From CAZBDU01 sp964490725 (GTDB lineage Bacteria; Spirochaetota; Spirochaetia; SZUA-6; DRHE01), in the NCBI GenBank assembly GCA_964490725.1, contig CAZBDU010000031.1, forward strand, positions 1 through 55,486: 55,486 nucleotides of DNA, read 5' to 3'. Position numbers and translations under genes: made by a program. Shown here piece by piece: positions 1 through 7,846 of the stretch; position 1 is the stretch's first letter, and each line of letters starts with the position of its first letter. Below the pieces are notes generated by a model. That model made no database searches. It was given only the letters and a program-made list of their open reading frames with translations, and was not told the origin of the DNA.

Positions 1-2
1 CC

Positions 3-200
3 TCGCAGCGGGCTGGGGAGGCGGTCCGCACGCTTGCGCGGCTCCCGCCGCAGCGGCTGGCCCACGAGTCCTGCGACGCCGCGACGCCGGGCCAGGACGC
101 GGGGCTGCTGCAGGAGGCGGGCTACCTGCTGCAGAGCCTCACCCCGGTGGACCTCATTCCCACACCTGCCGAATCGAGAGCCTTCTGGCGGCGCCGCTAA
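3..200 (+). CDS. C-terminal fragment of an RNA (uracil-5-) methyltransferase family protein
   Basis: An open frame enters from the left edge and stops with TAA at 198-200, giving the last 65 residues of a protein. The end reads LLQEAGYLLQSLTPVDLIP followed by TPAESRAF. This resembles the TrmA/RlmD family ending, in which the last strand carries 'pvDmFPqT.HvE'. These enzymes methylate uracil in tRNA or 23S rRNA using SAM. The catalytic Cys and SAM site would lie outside the window. The usual T-x-H-V-E is degenerate here (TPAES), so the assignment is moderate. Strand and frame are supported by continuous coding-like sequence up to the edge. Confidence 0.5.
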   Translation, partial: SQRAGEAVRTLARLPPQRLAHESCDAATPGQDAGLLQEAGYLLQSLTPVDLIPTPAESRAFWRRR

Positions 201-247
201 CAGGCATCGGCGCCCTGGAGACTGAGGAACAACGCCGTTCGCGGGGC

Positions 248-276
248 TTGACATTGTCGCCGTCATGAAATATAAG
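248..276 (+). promoter_or_regulatory. Sigma-70-type promoter of the rrf2-metY-cysK genes
   Basis: TTGACA at 248-253 and TATAAG at 271-276 are separated by exactly 17 bp. They sit in an AT-rich island (about 262-300) that stands out from the GC-rich surroundings. The Rrf2 gene starts at 320. The AT-rich segment just downstream is a plausible autoregulatory site for an Rrf2 protein, but I found no clean inverted repeat in it. Confidence 0.7.
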
Positions 277-319
277 TAATATAGTCATAATAAGGACTTT
301 TAGAGGTTCGAGAGGAGCC

Positions 320-772
320 ATGAAGATTACCTACAAAGGCGACTACGCGCTGAAGGCCATTCTGGAGCTGAGCCACTCCCACGGGTCCGGCGAGGTCACG
401 CCTCTCAGCGACATTTCACGTCGTCAGAACGTACCGCTCCAATATCTGGAGCAGATCATGCTGATCCTCAAGGGGGCGGGATACGTGGACAGCCGGCGAG
501 GGGCCGGCGGCGGATTCTTTCTTACCCGGGATCCTGCGGGGATCACGCTGGGGGAGATCATCCGCCAGATAGAGGGGCCGGTGGAGCCCATCGCCTGTGT
601 ACGCGCCGGAGCCGACGGCTGCGGCGAGGAGGAATCCTGTGCGTTTCGGGAGGTGTGGGTGCAGGTCACGGATGCCATCTCGGAGATCATCGATTCCGTG
701 ACCTTCGCCGACATCATGCGCCGGGACCGGGAGCTGCGCGAAGAGAAAACCGGGTTGATGTACCACATCTGA
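320..772 (+). CDS. Rrf2 family transcriptional regulator (cysteine-metabolism/Fe-S type)
   Basis: This is a 150-residue winged-helix regulator of normal Rrf2 length. The N-terminal half has the family pattern: MKITYKGDYALKAILEL, then VPLQYLEQIM for the recognition helix, then RGAGGGFFL for the wing. The sensing loop contains three cysteines, C93, C101 and C107 (spacing C-x7-C-x5-C), as in IscR/NsrR-type members that bind a [2Fe-2S] or [4Fe-4S] cluster. The tail (FREVWVQVTDAI) also resembles cysteine-metabolism repressors of the CymR group. It lies 37 bp upstream of metY and cysK on the same strand, so control of sulfur or cysteine synthesis is the natural inference. Start ATG at 320 follows a GAGAGGAG ribosome-binding site. 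Confidence 0.88.
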   Translation: MKITYKGDYALKAILELSHSHGSGEVTPLSDISRRQNVPLQYLEQIMLILKGAGYVDSRRGAGGGFFLTRDPAGITLGEIIRQIEGPVEPIACVRAGADGCGEEESCAFREVWVQVTDAISEIIDSVTFADIMRRDRELREEKTGLMYHI

Positions 773-809
773 ACCCTTATTAGATCGACGGTGAGAAAGG
801 GAGAAAAGC

Positions 810-2102
810 ATGGCTGAAAAGAAGGACTATCGGTTGGAAACCCTGGCCCTGCACGCGGGCCAGGAGCCGGATCCGGCGACTCTGTCCCGGGGGGTGCCCG
901 TGCACCGCACCAGCTCGTTCGTGTTCCGGGACACGAAGCATGCGGCGGACCTCTTTGCCCTGCGGGAGCTGGGCAACATCTACTCCCGAATCATGAACCC
1001 CACGATGGACACGCTGGAGAAGCGCATGGCGGCGCTGGAAGGCGGGGTAGCCGGCCTGGCGCTGGCCTCCGGCACCGCGGCGATCTACTACTCCATCGTC
1101 AACATCTGCGAGGCCGGCGACGAGGTGGTGTCCGCCAACAACCTCTACGGCGGGACCTACACCATGTTCGACTCGATTCTGCCCCAGTTCGGCATCAAGG
1201 TGCGCTTCGTGGATCCCAACGACGCCGGGAACTTCGATCGCGCGGTCACCGACAAGACCCGCGTCCTGTACGTGGAGACCATCGGCAACCCCGTGCTGGA
1301 CGTGGCGGACCTGGAGGCGGTGGCGAAAGTGGCGGAGAAGCATCACCTGCCGCTGGTCGTGGATGCCACCTTCACCACCCCCGCCCTGCTGCGCCCCATC
1401 GAGTACGGCGCCGACGTGGTATGCCACTCCATGACCAAGTGGCTGGGGGGGCACGGCACCGCCATCGGCGGGATCATGGTGGATGCGGGCAAGTTCGACT
1501 GGACGGACGCCAGGTTCCGTCTCTTCAACGAGCCCGATGCCAGCTACCACGGCATCCGCTGGGCCCACGACCTGGGAGAGCTGCAGCAGCTGGCCTTCGC
1601 GCTGCGGATGCGGCTGATCCCCCTCAGGAACCTGGGGGCCTGCATGTCCCCGGACAACGCCTGGATGTTCCTCCAGGGCATCGAGACGCTGCCCCTGCGC
1701 ATGGAGCGGCACTGCCAGAACGCCGCCCGGGTTGCCGAGTACCTCACCAGGCACCCCAAGGTGGAGTGGGTGCGCTATCCCGGCCTGCCGGAGGACCGGT
1801 CCCACAAGGTGGCCCGCCGCCTGCTGAAAAACGGCTTCGGCGGCATGGTGGTGTTCGGAATCAAGGGAGGCTACGAGGCGGGGGAACGCTTCATCAACAG
1901 CCTGGGGCTCATCTCGCACCTGGCCAACGTCGGAGACGCAAAGAGCCTGGCGCTCCACCCGGCCAGCACCTCCCACTCGCAGCTTTCCGAGGAGCAGCAG
2001 CGCGCCAGTGGTCTCACCCCGGAGCTGGTAAGGCTGTCCATCGGCATCGAGAATGCGGAGGACATCCTCGCCGACATCGAACAGGCTCTGGAGAAGGCCT
2101 GA
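810..2102 (+). CDS. metY: O-acetylhomoserine aminocarboxypropyltransferase (sulfhydrylase)
   Basis: A 430-residue PLP enzyme of the Cys/Met metabolism (gamma-family) group. It is expected to make homocysteine or methionine from O-acetylhomoserine plus sulfide or methanethiol in the cytoplasm. The N-terminus LETLALHAGQEPDP and the length of about 430 are typical of MetY rather than the shorter cystathionine synthases. The PLP lysine is K210 in HSMTKWLGGHG. YSRIMNPT and ASGTAAIYY are the phosphate-binding segments. AGAAAGGGAG precedes the ATG. It lies between the Rrf2 regulator and cysK. Some close relatives use O-phospho- or O-succinyl-homoserine, so the exact substrate is inferred from the family. 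Confidence 0.92.
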   Translation: MAEKKDYRLETLALHAGQEPDPATLSRGVPVHRTSSFVFRDTKHAADLFALRELGNIYSRIMNPTMDTLEKRMAALEGGVAGLALASGTAAIYYSIVNICEAGDEVVSANNLYGGTYTMFDSILPQFGIKVRFVDPNDAGNFDRAVTDKTRVLYVETIGNPVLDVADLEAVAKVAEKHHLPLVVDATFTTPALLRPIEYGADVVCHSMTKWLGGHGTAIGGIMVDAGKFDWTDARFRLFNEPDASYHGIRWAHDLGELQQLAFALRMRLIPLRNLGACMSPDNAWMFLQGIETLPLRMERHCQNAARVAEYLTRHPKVEWVRYPGLPEDRSHKVARRLLKNGFGGMVVFGIKGGYEAGERFINSLGLISHLANVGDAKSLALHPASTSHSQLSEEQQRASGLTPELVRLSIGIENAEDILADIEQALEKA

Positions 2103-2133
2103 TGGGGGCGCCGAATCCAGGAAGGAGCGGATA

Positions 2134-3090
2134 ATGGCACGAATCTACGATGACAACTCACTTTCCATCGGTCGTACGCCGCTGGTGCGTCTGAACCGGA
2201 TCACCGACGGAGGGCGGGCCGTGGTCCTCGGCAAGGTGGAGGGCCGCAACCCGGCCTACTCGGTGAAATGCCGGATCGGCGCCTCCATGGTCTGGGACGC
2301 GGAGAAGCGCGGCGTGCTGGCGCCGGGCAAGGTGATCGTGGAGCCCACCAGCGGCAACACCGGAATCGCCCTGGCCTACGTGGCCGCTGCCCGGGGCTAC
2401 GGGTGCATCCTCACCATGCCGGACACCATGAGCATGGAGCGCCGGAAGATGCTGAAGGCCTTCGGGGCCGAGCTGGTGCTCACCGAGGGTTCCGGCGGCA
2501 TGAAGGCGTCCATCCAGAAAGCGATGGAGATCCAGGAGAGCGATCCGGGCAGGTACGTCCTGCTGCAGCAGTTCAAGAACCCCGCCAACCCCGGGGTCCA
2601 CGAGTCCACCACCGGACCTGAGATCTGGGAAGACACCGACGGGGCCATCGACGTCCTGGTGGCGGGCGTGGGCACCGGCGGCACCATCACCGGAGTCTCC
2701 CGCTTCGTCAAGAACGTGAAAGGGAAGAAGATCCTTTCCGTTGCGGTGGAGCCGGCCGCCAGCCCCGTGATCACCCAGAAGATCGGCGGCCAGGAGCAGA
2801 AGCCGGGCCCGCACAAGATCCAGGGCATCGGGGCCGGCTTCATCCCGGAGGTGCTGGACCTGGACATGGTGGATCGGGTGGAGCAGGTGGAGAACGAGGA
2901 GGCCCTGGAGGTCTCCCGCAGGCTCGCCCGGGAGGAGGGGATCATCTCGGGCATCTCCTCCGGGGCGGCCGCGGCGGTGGCGGTGCGGCTGGGAAAGCTT
3001 CCCGAGTTTGCCGGCAAGACCATCGTGACGGTCCTCCCCGACTCTGGCGAGCGCTACCTGTCCACGGTGCTGTTCGAAGGGGTGGCCTGA
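2134..3090 (+). CDS. cysK: Cysteine synthase A (O-acetylserine sulfhydrylase)
   Basis: A 318-residue fold-type II PLP enzyme that converts O-acetylserine and sulfide to cysteine. The PLP lysine is K45 in NPAYSVKCRIG. The substrate loop PTSGNTG is at about residues 71-77, and the phosphate-binding loop GVGTGGTITG is present. The C-terminal SGISSGAA and LPDSGERYLST are typical. The ATG at 2134 is preferred over in-frame upstream codons because GGAG lies just upstream and the protein starts as family members do (MARIYDDNSLSIGRTPLVRL). It follows metY by 31 bp and is probably co-transcribed with it. Confidence 0.95.
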   Translation: MARIYDDNSLSIGRTPLVRLNRITDGGRAVVLGKVEGRNPAYSVKCRIGASMVWDAEKRGVLAPGKVIVEPTSGNTGIALAYVAAARGYGCILTMPDTMSMERRKMLKAFGAELVLTEGSGGMKASIQKAMEIQESDPGRYVLLQQFKNPANPGVHESTTGPEIWEDTDGAIDVLVAGVGTGGTITGVSRFVKNVKGKKILSVAVEPAASPVITQKIGGQEQKPGPHKIQGIGAGFIPEVLDLDMVDRVEQVENEEALEVSRRLAREEGIISGISSGAAAAVAVRLGKLPEFAGKTIVTVLPDSGERYLSTVLFEGVA

Positions 3091-3100
3091 GGCGGTCTGA

Positions 3101-3153
3101 GGCCGCCGGGACGCCCGGCGGCCGGCCCTTCCCCGGCCGCGGCGGGGTTTGTT
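3101..3153 (+). terminator. Tandem GC hairpins after cysK, likely terminator
   Basis: A perfect 10-bp stem GGCCGCCGGG/CCCGGCGGCC with a 3-nt loop occupies 3101-3123. A weaker CCCCG/CGGGG stem follows, ending at about 3147 and followed by TTTGTTT. The second hairpin plus T-rich tail resembles an intrinsic terminator, and the first may only assist. Confidence 0.45.
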
Positions 3154-3189
3154 TGCACCGGCCGGCGGCGCCGGATATAGTGGGCCGGG

Positions 3190-4194
3190 ATGCGCGTTCT
3201 GGTGACCGGGGCGGACGGGTTTCTGGGCAGCAATCTGGTGCGCGGGCTGCTGGAGCGGGGCCACGCCGTGCGCGCGTTTCTCCAGCCGGGACGGGCCACG
3301 GGAACGCTGGACGGCCTGGAGCTGGAAGAGGCGCGTGGGGATCTGCTGGACGTGCAGGGGCTGAGCCGTGCGATGAGGGGCTGCGATGCGGTGGTGCACG
3401 CCGCGGCCAGCACCGCCGTCTGGCCCCGGCACCATCCCTCCCTGGCCAGGGTCAACGTAGGAGGAACGGCCGCCGCGCTGCAGGCCGCGCTGGAGGCGGG
3501 GGTGGAGCGGTTCGTCCACGTGGGCTCGGCGAGCTCCTTCGGACCGGGCAGCAAGGCCGACCCCGGCACCGAGGAGCGGCCCTACGGGGGGGCCCGCTAT
3601 GGCCTCGGCTACATGGACACCAAGCGGCGGGCTCACGAGCTGGTGATCCAGGCCTGGCGCCGCCGGGATCTGCCGGCCCTGGTGGTGGCGCCGACCTTCA
3701 TGCTGGGTCCCTATGACTCCGCTCCCGGCTCCGGGAGGATGATCCTGGCGGTGCACCGGGGCGCGCCTGCCGCGGCGGCGCCGGGAGGGCGCAACTACGT
3801 GGCCGTGAAGGACGTGGCCTCCGCGCTCTGCTCCGCCCTGCAGCGGGGCAGCCCCGGGGAGAGCTACATCGCCGGCCACGAGAACCTGAGCTACCTGGAG
3901 GCGTTCACTCTGATCGCGCGGACCGTCGGCGCCAGGACGCCGCGCCTGGTGCTGCCCTGCCCCGCGGTGGCCTGCGTGGGCGCCCTGGGCAGCCTCCAGG
4001 GGACGCTGCTGCGGCGCGAGCCTCTCCTCACCTATCCGATGGCCCGCATCGCCTGTCACGGGCACTACTACTCCGCCGCCAAGGCCGTGCGCGAGCTGGG
4101 GCTGCCCCAGACCCCGATCCGCACGGCTGTGGCGGAGGCATTTGCCTGGTTCGAAGCCAACGGCTACCTGGACCGCCGGAGGAACGGTCGATGA
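3190..4194 (+). CDS. NAD(P)-dependent epimerase/dehydratase family protein (extended SDR)
   Basis: A 334-residue extended short-chain dehydrogenase. The Rossmann motif G7-x2-G10-x2-G13 (TGADGFLG) opens the protein, and the catalytic pair is Y141-x3-K145 (YMDTK) with serines at about 113-116. The segment CDAVVHAAA follows beta-strand 4. Overall it resembles dihydroflavonol-4-reductase or 3-beta-hydroxysteroid-dehydrogenase-like members that act on lipid or terpenoid-type carbonyls, but the substrate cannot be read from sequence. It overlaps the next SDR gene by 4 nt (ATGA), so the two are translationally coupled. Confidence 0.8.
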   Translation: MRVLVTGADGFLGSNLVRGLLERGHAVRAFLQPGRATGTLDGLELEEARGDLLDVQGLSRAMRGCDAVVHAAASTAVWPRHHPSLARVNVGGTAAALQAALEAGVERFVHVGSASSFGPGSKADPGTEERPYGGARYGLGYMDTKRRAHELVIQAWRRRDLPALVVAPTFMLGPYDSAPGSGRMILAVHRGAPAAAAPGGRNYVAVKDVASALCSALQRGSPGESYIAGHENLSYLEAFTLIARTVGARTPRLVLPCPAVACVGALGSLQGTLLRREPLLTYPMARIACHGHYYSAAKAVRELGLPQTPIRTAVAEAFAWFEANGYLDRRRNGR

Positions 4195-5000
4195 GCCGCG
4201 CCGCCGGGCGGGGAAAGGTGGCCCTGGTCACCGGATCCGGCCGCGGCATAGGGCGGGAGACCGCGGCGCTGCTGCTCTCGCGGGGGTACGCCGTGATGCT
4301 CAACGGACGAGACGCCGAAGCGCTGGAGCGCGCCAGGGCCGCCCTGGCCTCAGGCGGGGGAGCCGTGGATGCGGCCCCCGGGGACGTGGCCGACCCGCAG
4401 GCCTGCCGGGAGGTGCTGGGCCAGGCGATGCGCCGCTTCGGGAGGCTGGACGTTCTGATCAACAACGCCGGGGTCTCCTGCCGCGGGCGCTTCGCCGAGC
4501 TGCATCCGGAGGTGATCCGGCGGGTGATCGGCACCAACCTCCTGGGCGCGCTGTACATGTCCCGCGCGGCCATGGAGGAGATCGCCCGCCGCAGGGGCAG
4601 CATCCTGTTCGTCTCCAGCCTGGCAGGGCTGCACGGCCTGCCCGGGGTGTCGGTCTACTCGGTGGCCAAGGGCGCCCTCACCCCCCTGGCCCAGTCCCTG
4701 CGGGCGGAGCTGGCGGGCAGCGGCGTGCACGTGGGGGTGGTCTACGTGGGCTTCACCGAGAACGACCGGGACAAGCGCGTCCTGGCCGCCGATGGCTCGC
4801 CGGTGGCGCTCAGCCGCCCCTATCACCACACCCGGGCCCAGGCGGCGGCGGGGATCGTCGGGGCGCTGGAGGCCCGCCGGTTCACGGTTGCCCTCACCGT
4901 CCAGGGGAAGGCGTTTCGGCTGCTGGACCGGCTGGCCGCGCCGCTGGTGCAGCGCCTCCTCGCTGCGGCGGAGCGCAGGGCAGGGCGCTTCTATTCCTGA
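4191..5000 (+). CDS. SDR family NAD(P)-dependent oxidoreductase (classical)
   Basis: A 269-residue classical short-chain dehydrogenase/reductase with every hallmark: TGSGRGIG at 14-21, NNAG at 91-94, N116, SS at 142-143 and Y156-x3-K160 (YSVAK). It should therefore be an active oxidoreductase. It is coupled to the preceding extended SDR through an ATGA overlap, suggesting a two-step carbonyl or lipid modification. The last 10 nt overlap the 3' end of the convergent minus-strand CPBP gene. The substrate is unknown. Confidence 0.85.
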   Translation: MSRAAGRGKVALVTGSGRGIGRETAALLLSRGYAVMLNGRDAEALERARAALASGGGAVDAAPGDVADPQACREVLGQAMRRFGRLDVLINNAGVSCRGRFAELHPEVIRRVIGTNLLGALYMSRAAMEEIARRRGSILFVSSLAGLHGLPGVSVYSVAKGALTPLAQSLRAELAGSGVHVGVVYVGFTENDRDKRVLAADGSPVALSRPYHHTRAQAAAGIVGALEARRFTVALTVQGKAFRLLDRLAAPLVQRLLAAAERRAGRFYS

Positions 5001-5734
5001 AGGCCCTGGGGGCGGCCGAAGCCGATGCCGGGGCGTCGGAGGATTGCCCCCAGGGCGTTGCAGGCCGCCATGACCAGGTGGACCACGAAGGCGGGCCAGA
5101 GGCTGTCCGCCCAGAGGACCAGCAGGCACAGCGCCACGCCCAGGGGCACCGCGCCGGCGGTTTCCGCGGCGCCCTTGGGAAGATGGGTCACCGCGTAGAG
5201 GCTGGTGTTCACCGCGACGGACAGCCAGACGCCGAAGGGCAGGAGGAGCCGCAGGAGCAGGCCGCGGTACATGAGCTCGTAGGCCGCCAGGTACAGGGTC
5301 CAGGTGAGCAGGTTGTAGAGGAACAGCGGGGCGCTCCACCGGGCTACCCGCATCTGCGGATAGGGCCCCTCCGGGCGGCGGTGCGCAGGGTTGAAGAAAG
5401 CCGCCAGGGCGGTGAGCAGGCTGAGAGCGCCGGTCACGGCGGCCACCGGGGCGGGAAAGCGCGGCTCAAGCCCCACCTGCGCCAGGGTGGAGGGAAAGAA
5501 GGCCGCCAGGATCCCCACCGGAATCAGCCCGAACATCAGAAACATCAGCGCACGCTGCAGCGTGGTGTGCAGGATCTCGCCTGCCCGCCCTCCCAGACGA
5601 TCGAGGAGCCATTCGTGGATGGTCCTGGATTGCCGCACGGTGTAGTGGACGGCGTAGCCGGCGGTGAAGAGGGCCAGAACCACCACCGCAGCGGTCTCCG
5701 GGGAGCCGGGGGGCTGGAGGAGGCTGTACGGCAT
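4991..5734 (-). CDS. CPBP-type (CAAX protease/bacteriocin-processing) intramembrane protein
   Basis: A 247-residue multi-pass membrane protein with about six hydrophobic segments. The CPBP/Abi metalloprotease core is visible. YELMYRG at about 152-158 stands in for the first motif EExxxR, H184 in NTSLYAVTHLPKG is motif 2, and H219-N226 in VHLVMAACN is motif 3. The first Glu of the EE pair is Tyr (Y152), so catalysis may be altered. Family members act as intramembrane proteases or as scaffolds in prenyl-protein or bacteriocin processing. It lies 10 nt downstream of a minus-strand SDR-like gene, probably in one transcript. Confidence 0.65.
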   Translation of the reverse strand: MPYSLLQPPGSPETAAVVVLALFTAGYAVHYTVRQSRTIHEWLLDRLGGRAGEILHTTLQRALMFLMFGLIPVGILAAFFPSTLAQVGLEPRFPAPVAAVTGALSLLTALAAFFNPAHRRPEGPYPQMRVARWSAPLFLYNLLTWTLYLAAYELMYRGLLLRLLLPFGVWLSVAVNTSLYAVTHLPKGAAETAGAVPLGVALCLLVLWADSLWPAFVVHLVMAACNALGAILRRPGIGFGRPQGLQE

Positions 5735-5744
5735 GGGCCGGGCC

Positions 5745-6608
5745 TCAGCCCATCGTCCAGCCGGTGAGCTCCTCGGCGAGCTCCCAGAGCCTGCGCGCCG
5801 CTTCCCGGGCGTCGTAGCGGCGCGGCCGGAAGGAGACGTTGCGGCGCCCTACGAACAGTCCGCCGCTCACCCCCTCCAGCCCGCGGGAGGCGGCCAGGCG
5901 CACGGCGGTGGGGCTCTCCAGGGGGAGCAACCACATCCCCAGGGCGGCCGGCACGCGGATGAACCAGGGCAGGTGCCTGGTCATCCCGGAGCGCACCAGC
6001 CCGGGGTGGAAGGCGTTCGCCGTCACGCCGCTTCCCTGGAGTCGCCGGGCCAGCTCGAAGGTGTACAGCGCCTTGGCCAGCGCCGCCTGCAGCTTGGCGC
6101 GGACCCAGTTGTAGCCCTTTTCAAGGTGGATGTCGTCGAAGTGAATGCGGGCCAGATAGAGGGGCAGGGCGTTGCCCACCGCGACCAGCACCCTGGAGGG
6201 GGCTCCAGCCTTCAGGCCCTCCAGAAGCAGCCCGGTGAGCAGAAAGTGGCCCACAACCTCCGTGGCCAGGGTCAGCTCCCAGCCCCGGCCGGTCACCCTG
6301 CGCCCGGCGTGGGCCGCCCCCGCCGCCTCCACCAGCACGTGCACCGCCGGATGGCGGCGCAGCACCTCCGCGGCCGCCTGGCGGACCGACTCGGGATTCG
6401 AGAGGTCCGCGGGGAGCGTCTCCACCGAGGCCTCCGGGGCGATGCCCAGGATCTCCCCGCGGGAGCGCTGCAGGCCCTCCGGCGAGCGGGCCAGCAGCAC
6501 CACCGTGGCCCCGAGCCTGGCCAGCCCGCGGGCCGCCGCCTTCCCCACCCCGGAGCTGCCTCCGGTGATGAGGCACACCTTCCCCTCCATGCTCTCGTAG
6601 CGTGCCAT
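5745..6608 (-). CDS. SDR-like protein with degenerate active site (retinol-dehydrogenase-like fold)
   Basis: A 287-residue protein with clear overall similarity to retinol-dehydrogenase-like SDRs. The cofactor loop TGGSSGVG (15-22) is intact, as are VGHFLLTGLLL, HFDDI and FELARRLQGSGVTANAFHPG. The catalytic residues are not conserved. NNAG is EAAG (94-97), the tetrad Asn is E117, the Ser strand reads VAVGNA (142-147), and the Tyr and Lys positions appear to be K172 and A176 when aligned through ELARRL. It may bind a nucleotide without reducing anything, or act as a regulator or scaffold. It overlaps no gene and is 36 nt from the divergent glycosyltransferase. Confidence 0.75.
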   Translation of the reverse strand: MARYESMEGKVCLITGGSSGVGKAAARGLARLGATVVLLARSPEGLQRSRGEILGIAPEASVETLPADLSNPESVRQAAAEVLRRHPAVHVLVEAAGAAHAGRRVTGRGWELTLATEVVGHFLLTGLLLEGLKAGAPSRVLVAVGNALPLYLARIHFDDIHLEKGYNWVRAKLQAALAKALYTFELARRLQGSGVTANAFHPGLVRSGMTRHLPWFIRVPAALGMWLLPLESPTAVRLAASRGLEGVSGGLFVGRRNVSFRPRRYDAREAARRLWELAEELTGWTMG

Positions 6609-6643
6609 AGTTCAAGGCTAATGGCCCGCCGGCGCGCTTTCCA

Positions 6644-7756
6644 GTGGATTTGCAGGGCGGTTATGATCGAAGGGTGATCGCCCTGGTCTGCGGACTGTCC
6701 CTGGACCGCCCCAACTCCTTCGCCAGACAGCTGCGGGCCCTGGCGCGGGCGTTGCGCGCGCAGGGCAAGCGGGTGCTGGTGGTGGGGCGGGCAGCGGGGG
6801 AAGGGCGGCGGCGGATCGGCTCCGGCGAGTGGGAGCTGGCGCCCCTGGCCGGCGCGGGGCTTGCGGGGCTGCGCCGGCTGAGCGAGCCGCTGGAAGCGGC
6901 CGTCCTGCTGGGCTACCCGGACCAGTTCCCCCTGCTGCGGGAGCCCGAGCCTCCCTGCCCGCTGTATTTCTGGGCGCAGTGCTCCCGCCCGCCGGACCCG
7001 CGCGCCTACGGCCCCGCCACGGTGGTCCCCCTCACCGAGACCACCCGGGTGTTCCTGGTGAGCGCGGGGGTCGACCGGGTGGGACCGGTCATCCCCCACG
7101 GGGTGGACCTGGAGGTGTTCCGGCCAGCCGGGGCGTCGGGCAGGGAGCCCGCGCCTCGGCGGAGCTCCGGCGCCTCCTTCGTGATCGGCACGGTGGGCGC
7201 CAACACCCATCGCAAGCGCTTCGATACCCTCCTGGCCGGCTTTGCGCTCTTCGCCCGGGGGCGCGGCGGAGCGCGGCTGCGCATCAAGACGGACCGGGAG
7301 AGGGCGCCTGGGGGGTTCGACCTGCCCGGGCTGTGCGACCGGCTGGGGGTGGGCCGCATGGTGCGCCTGGAGACCCGGGAGCTGTCCGACTCCGGCATGG
7401 CCGGTTTCCACCAGGCCTTGAGCCTGTTCCTGACCGCCTCCGAGTGGGAGGGGTTCGGCCTGCCGGTGGTGGAGGCCATGGCCTGCGGCCGCCCCGTGAT
7501 GAGCCTGCCCATCCAGGGCGCCGCGGAGACGGTGCCCTACTCGGATCTGCTGGTGCCGGGCGCAGAGCTGGTGAGAGACGGAGCCACGGTGCTGCGCCGC
7601 TCCGCCCCGCAGGAGCTGGCGGGCGCTCTGCTGCGGGCCTCTGCGGCGCCGGGCCTCCTGGGGGCTTTGGGGCTGCGGGGCCGCGACGAGGCGGCGGAGC
7701 GCTACGATATCCGGCGGGTGGCCCGCTCCTGGCGGGAGCTGATCGACCCGCGCTGA
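6644..7756 (+). CDS. Glycosyltransferase (GT4/GT-B type)
   Basis: A 370-residue GT-B fold protein. The C-terminal half carries the group-1 glycosyltransferase features: IGTVGANTHRKRFDTLLAGF (start of the second Rossmann domain), then SEWEGFGLPVVEAMACGRPV, the E-x7-E nucleotide-sugar site. IPHGVDLEVF precedes the hinge. It should transfer a sugar from an NDP-sugar to an envelope or polysaccharide acceptor, but acceptor and sugar are unknown. The start is uncertain. GTG at 6644 has no clear ribosome-binding site, and GTG at 6674 abuts GAAGG too closely. Confidence 0.82.
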   Translation: MDLQGGYDRRVIALVCGLSLDRPNSFARQLRALARALRAQGKRVLVVGRAAGEGRRRIGSGEWELAPLAGAGLAGLRRLSEPLEAAVLLGYPDQFPLLREPEPPCPLYFWAQCSRPPDPRAYGPATVVPLTETTRVFLVSAGVDRVGPVIPHGVDLEVFRPAGASGREPAPRRSSGASFVIGTVGANTHRKRFDTLLAGFALFARGRGGARLRIKTDRERAPGGFDLPGLCDRLGVGRMVRLETRELSDSGMAGFHQALSLFLTASEWEGFGLPVVEAMACGRPVMSLPIQGAAETVPYSDLLVPGAELVRDGATVLRRSAPQELAGALLRASAAPGLLGALGLRGRDEAAERYDIRRVARSWRELIDPR

Positions 7757-7846
7757 GAGGGGCCGCCTCAGCCGTCTTGGCGGGCGCAGCATGGTGGAAA
7801 AACGGGCTGCCCGCAGTATACTTGGGGGTACGAGGAGGAAACAACC

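Noticed and set aside
780..1976. A 398-codon open frame on the minus strand
   Set aside because: It is fully antisense to metY, which has all PLP-enzyme motifs.
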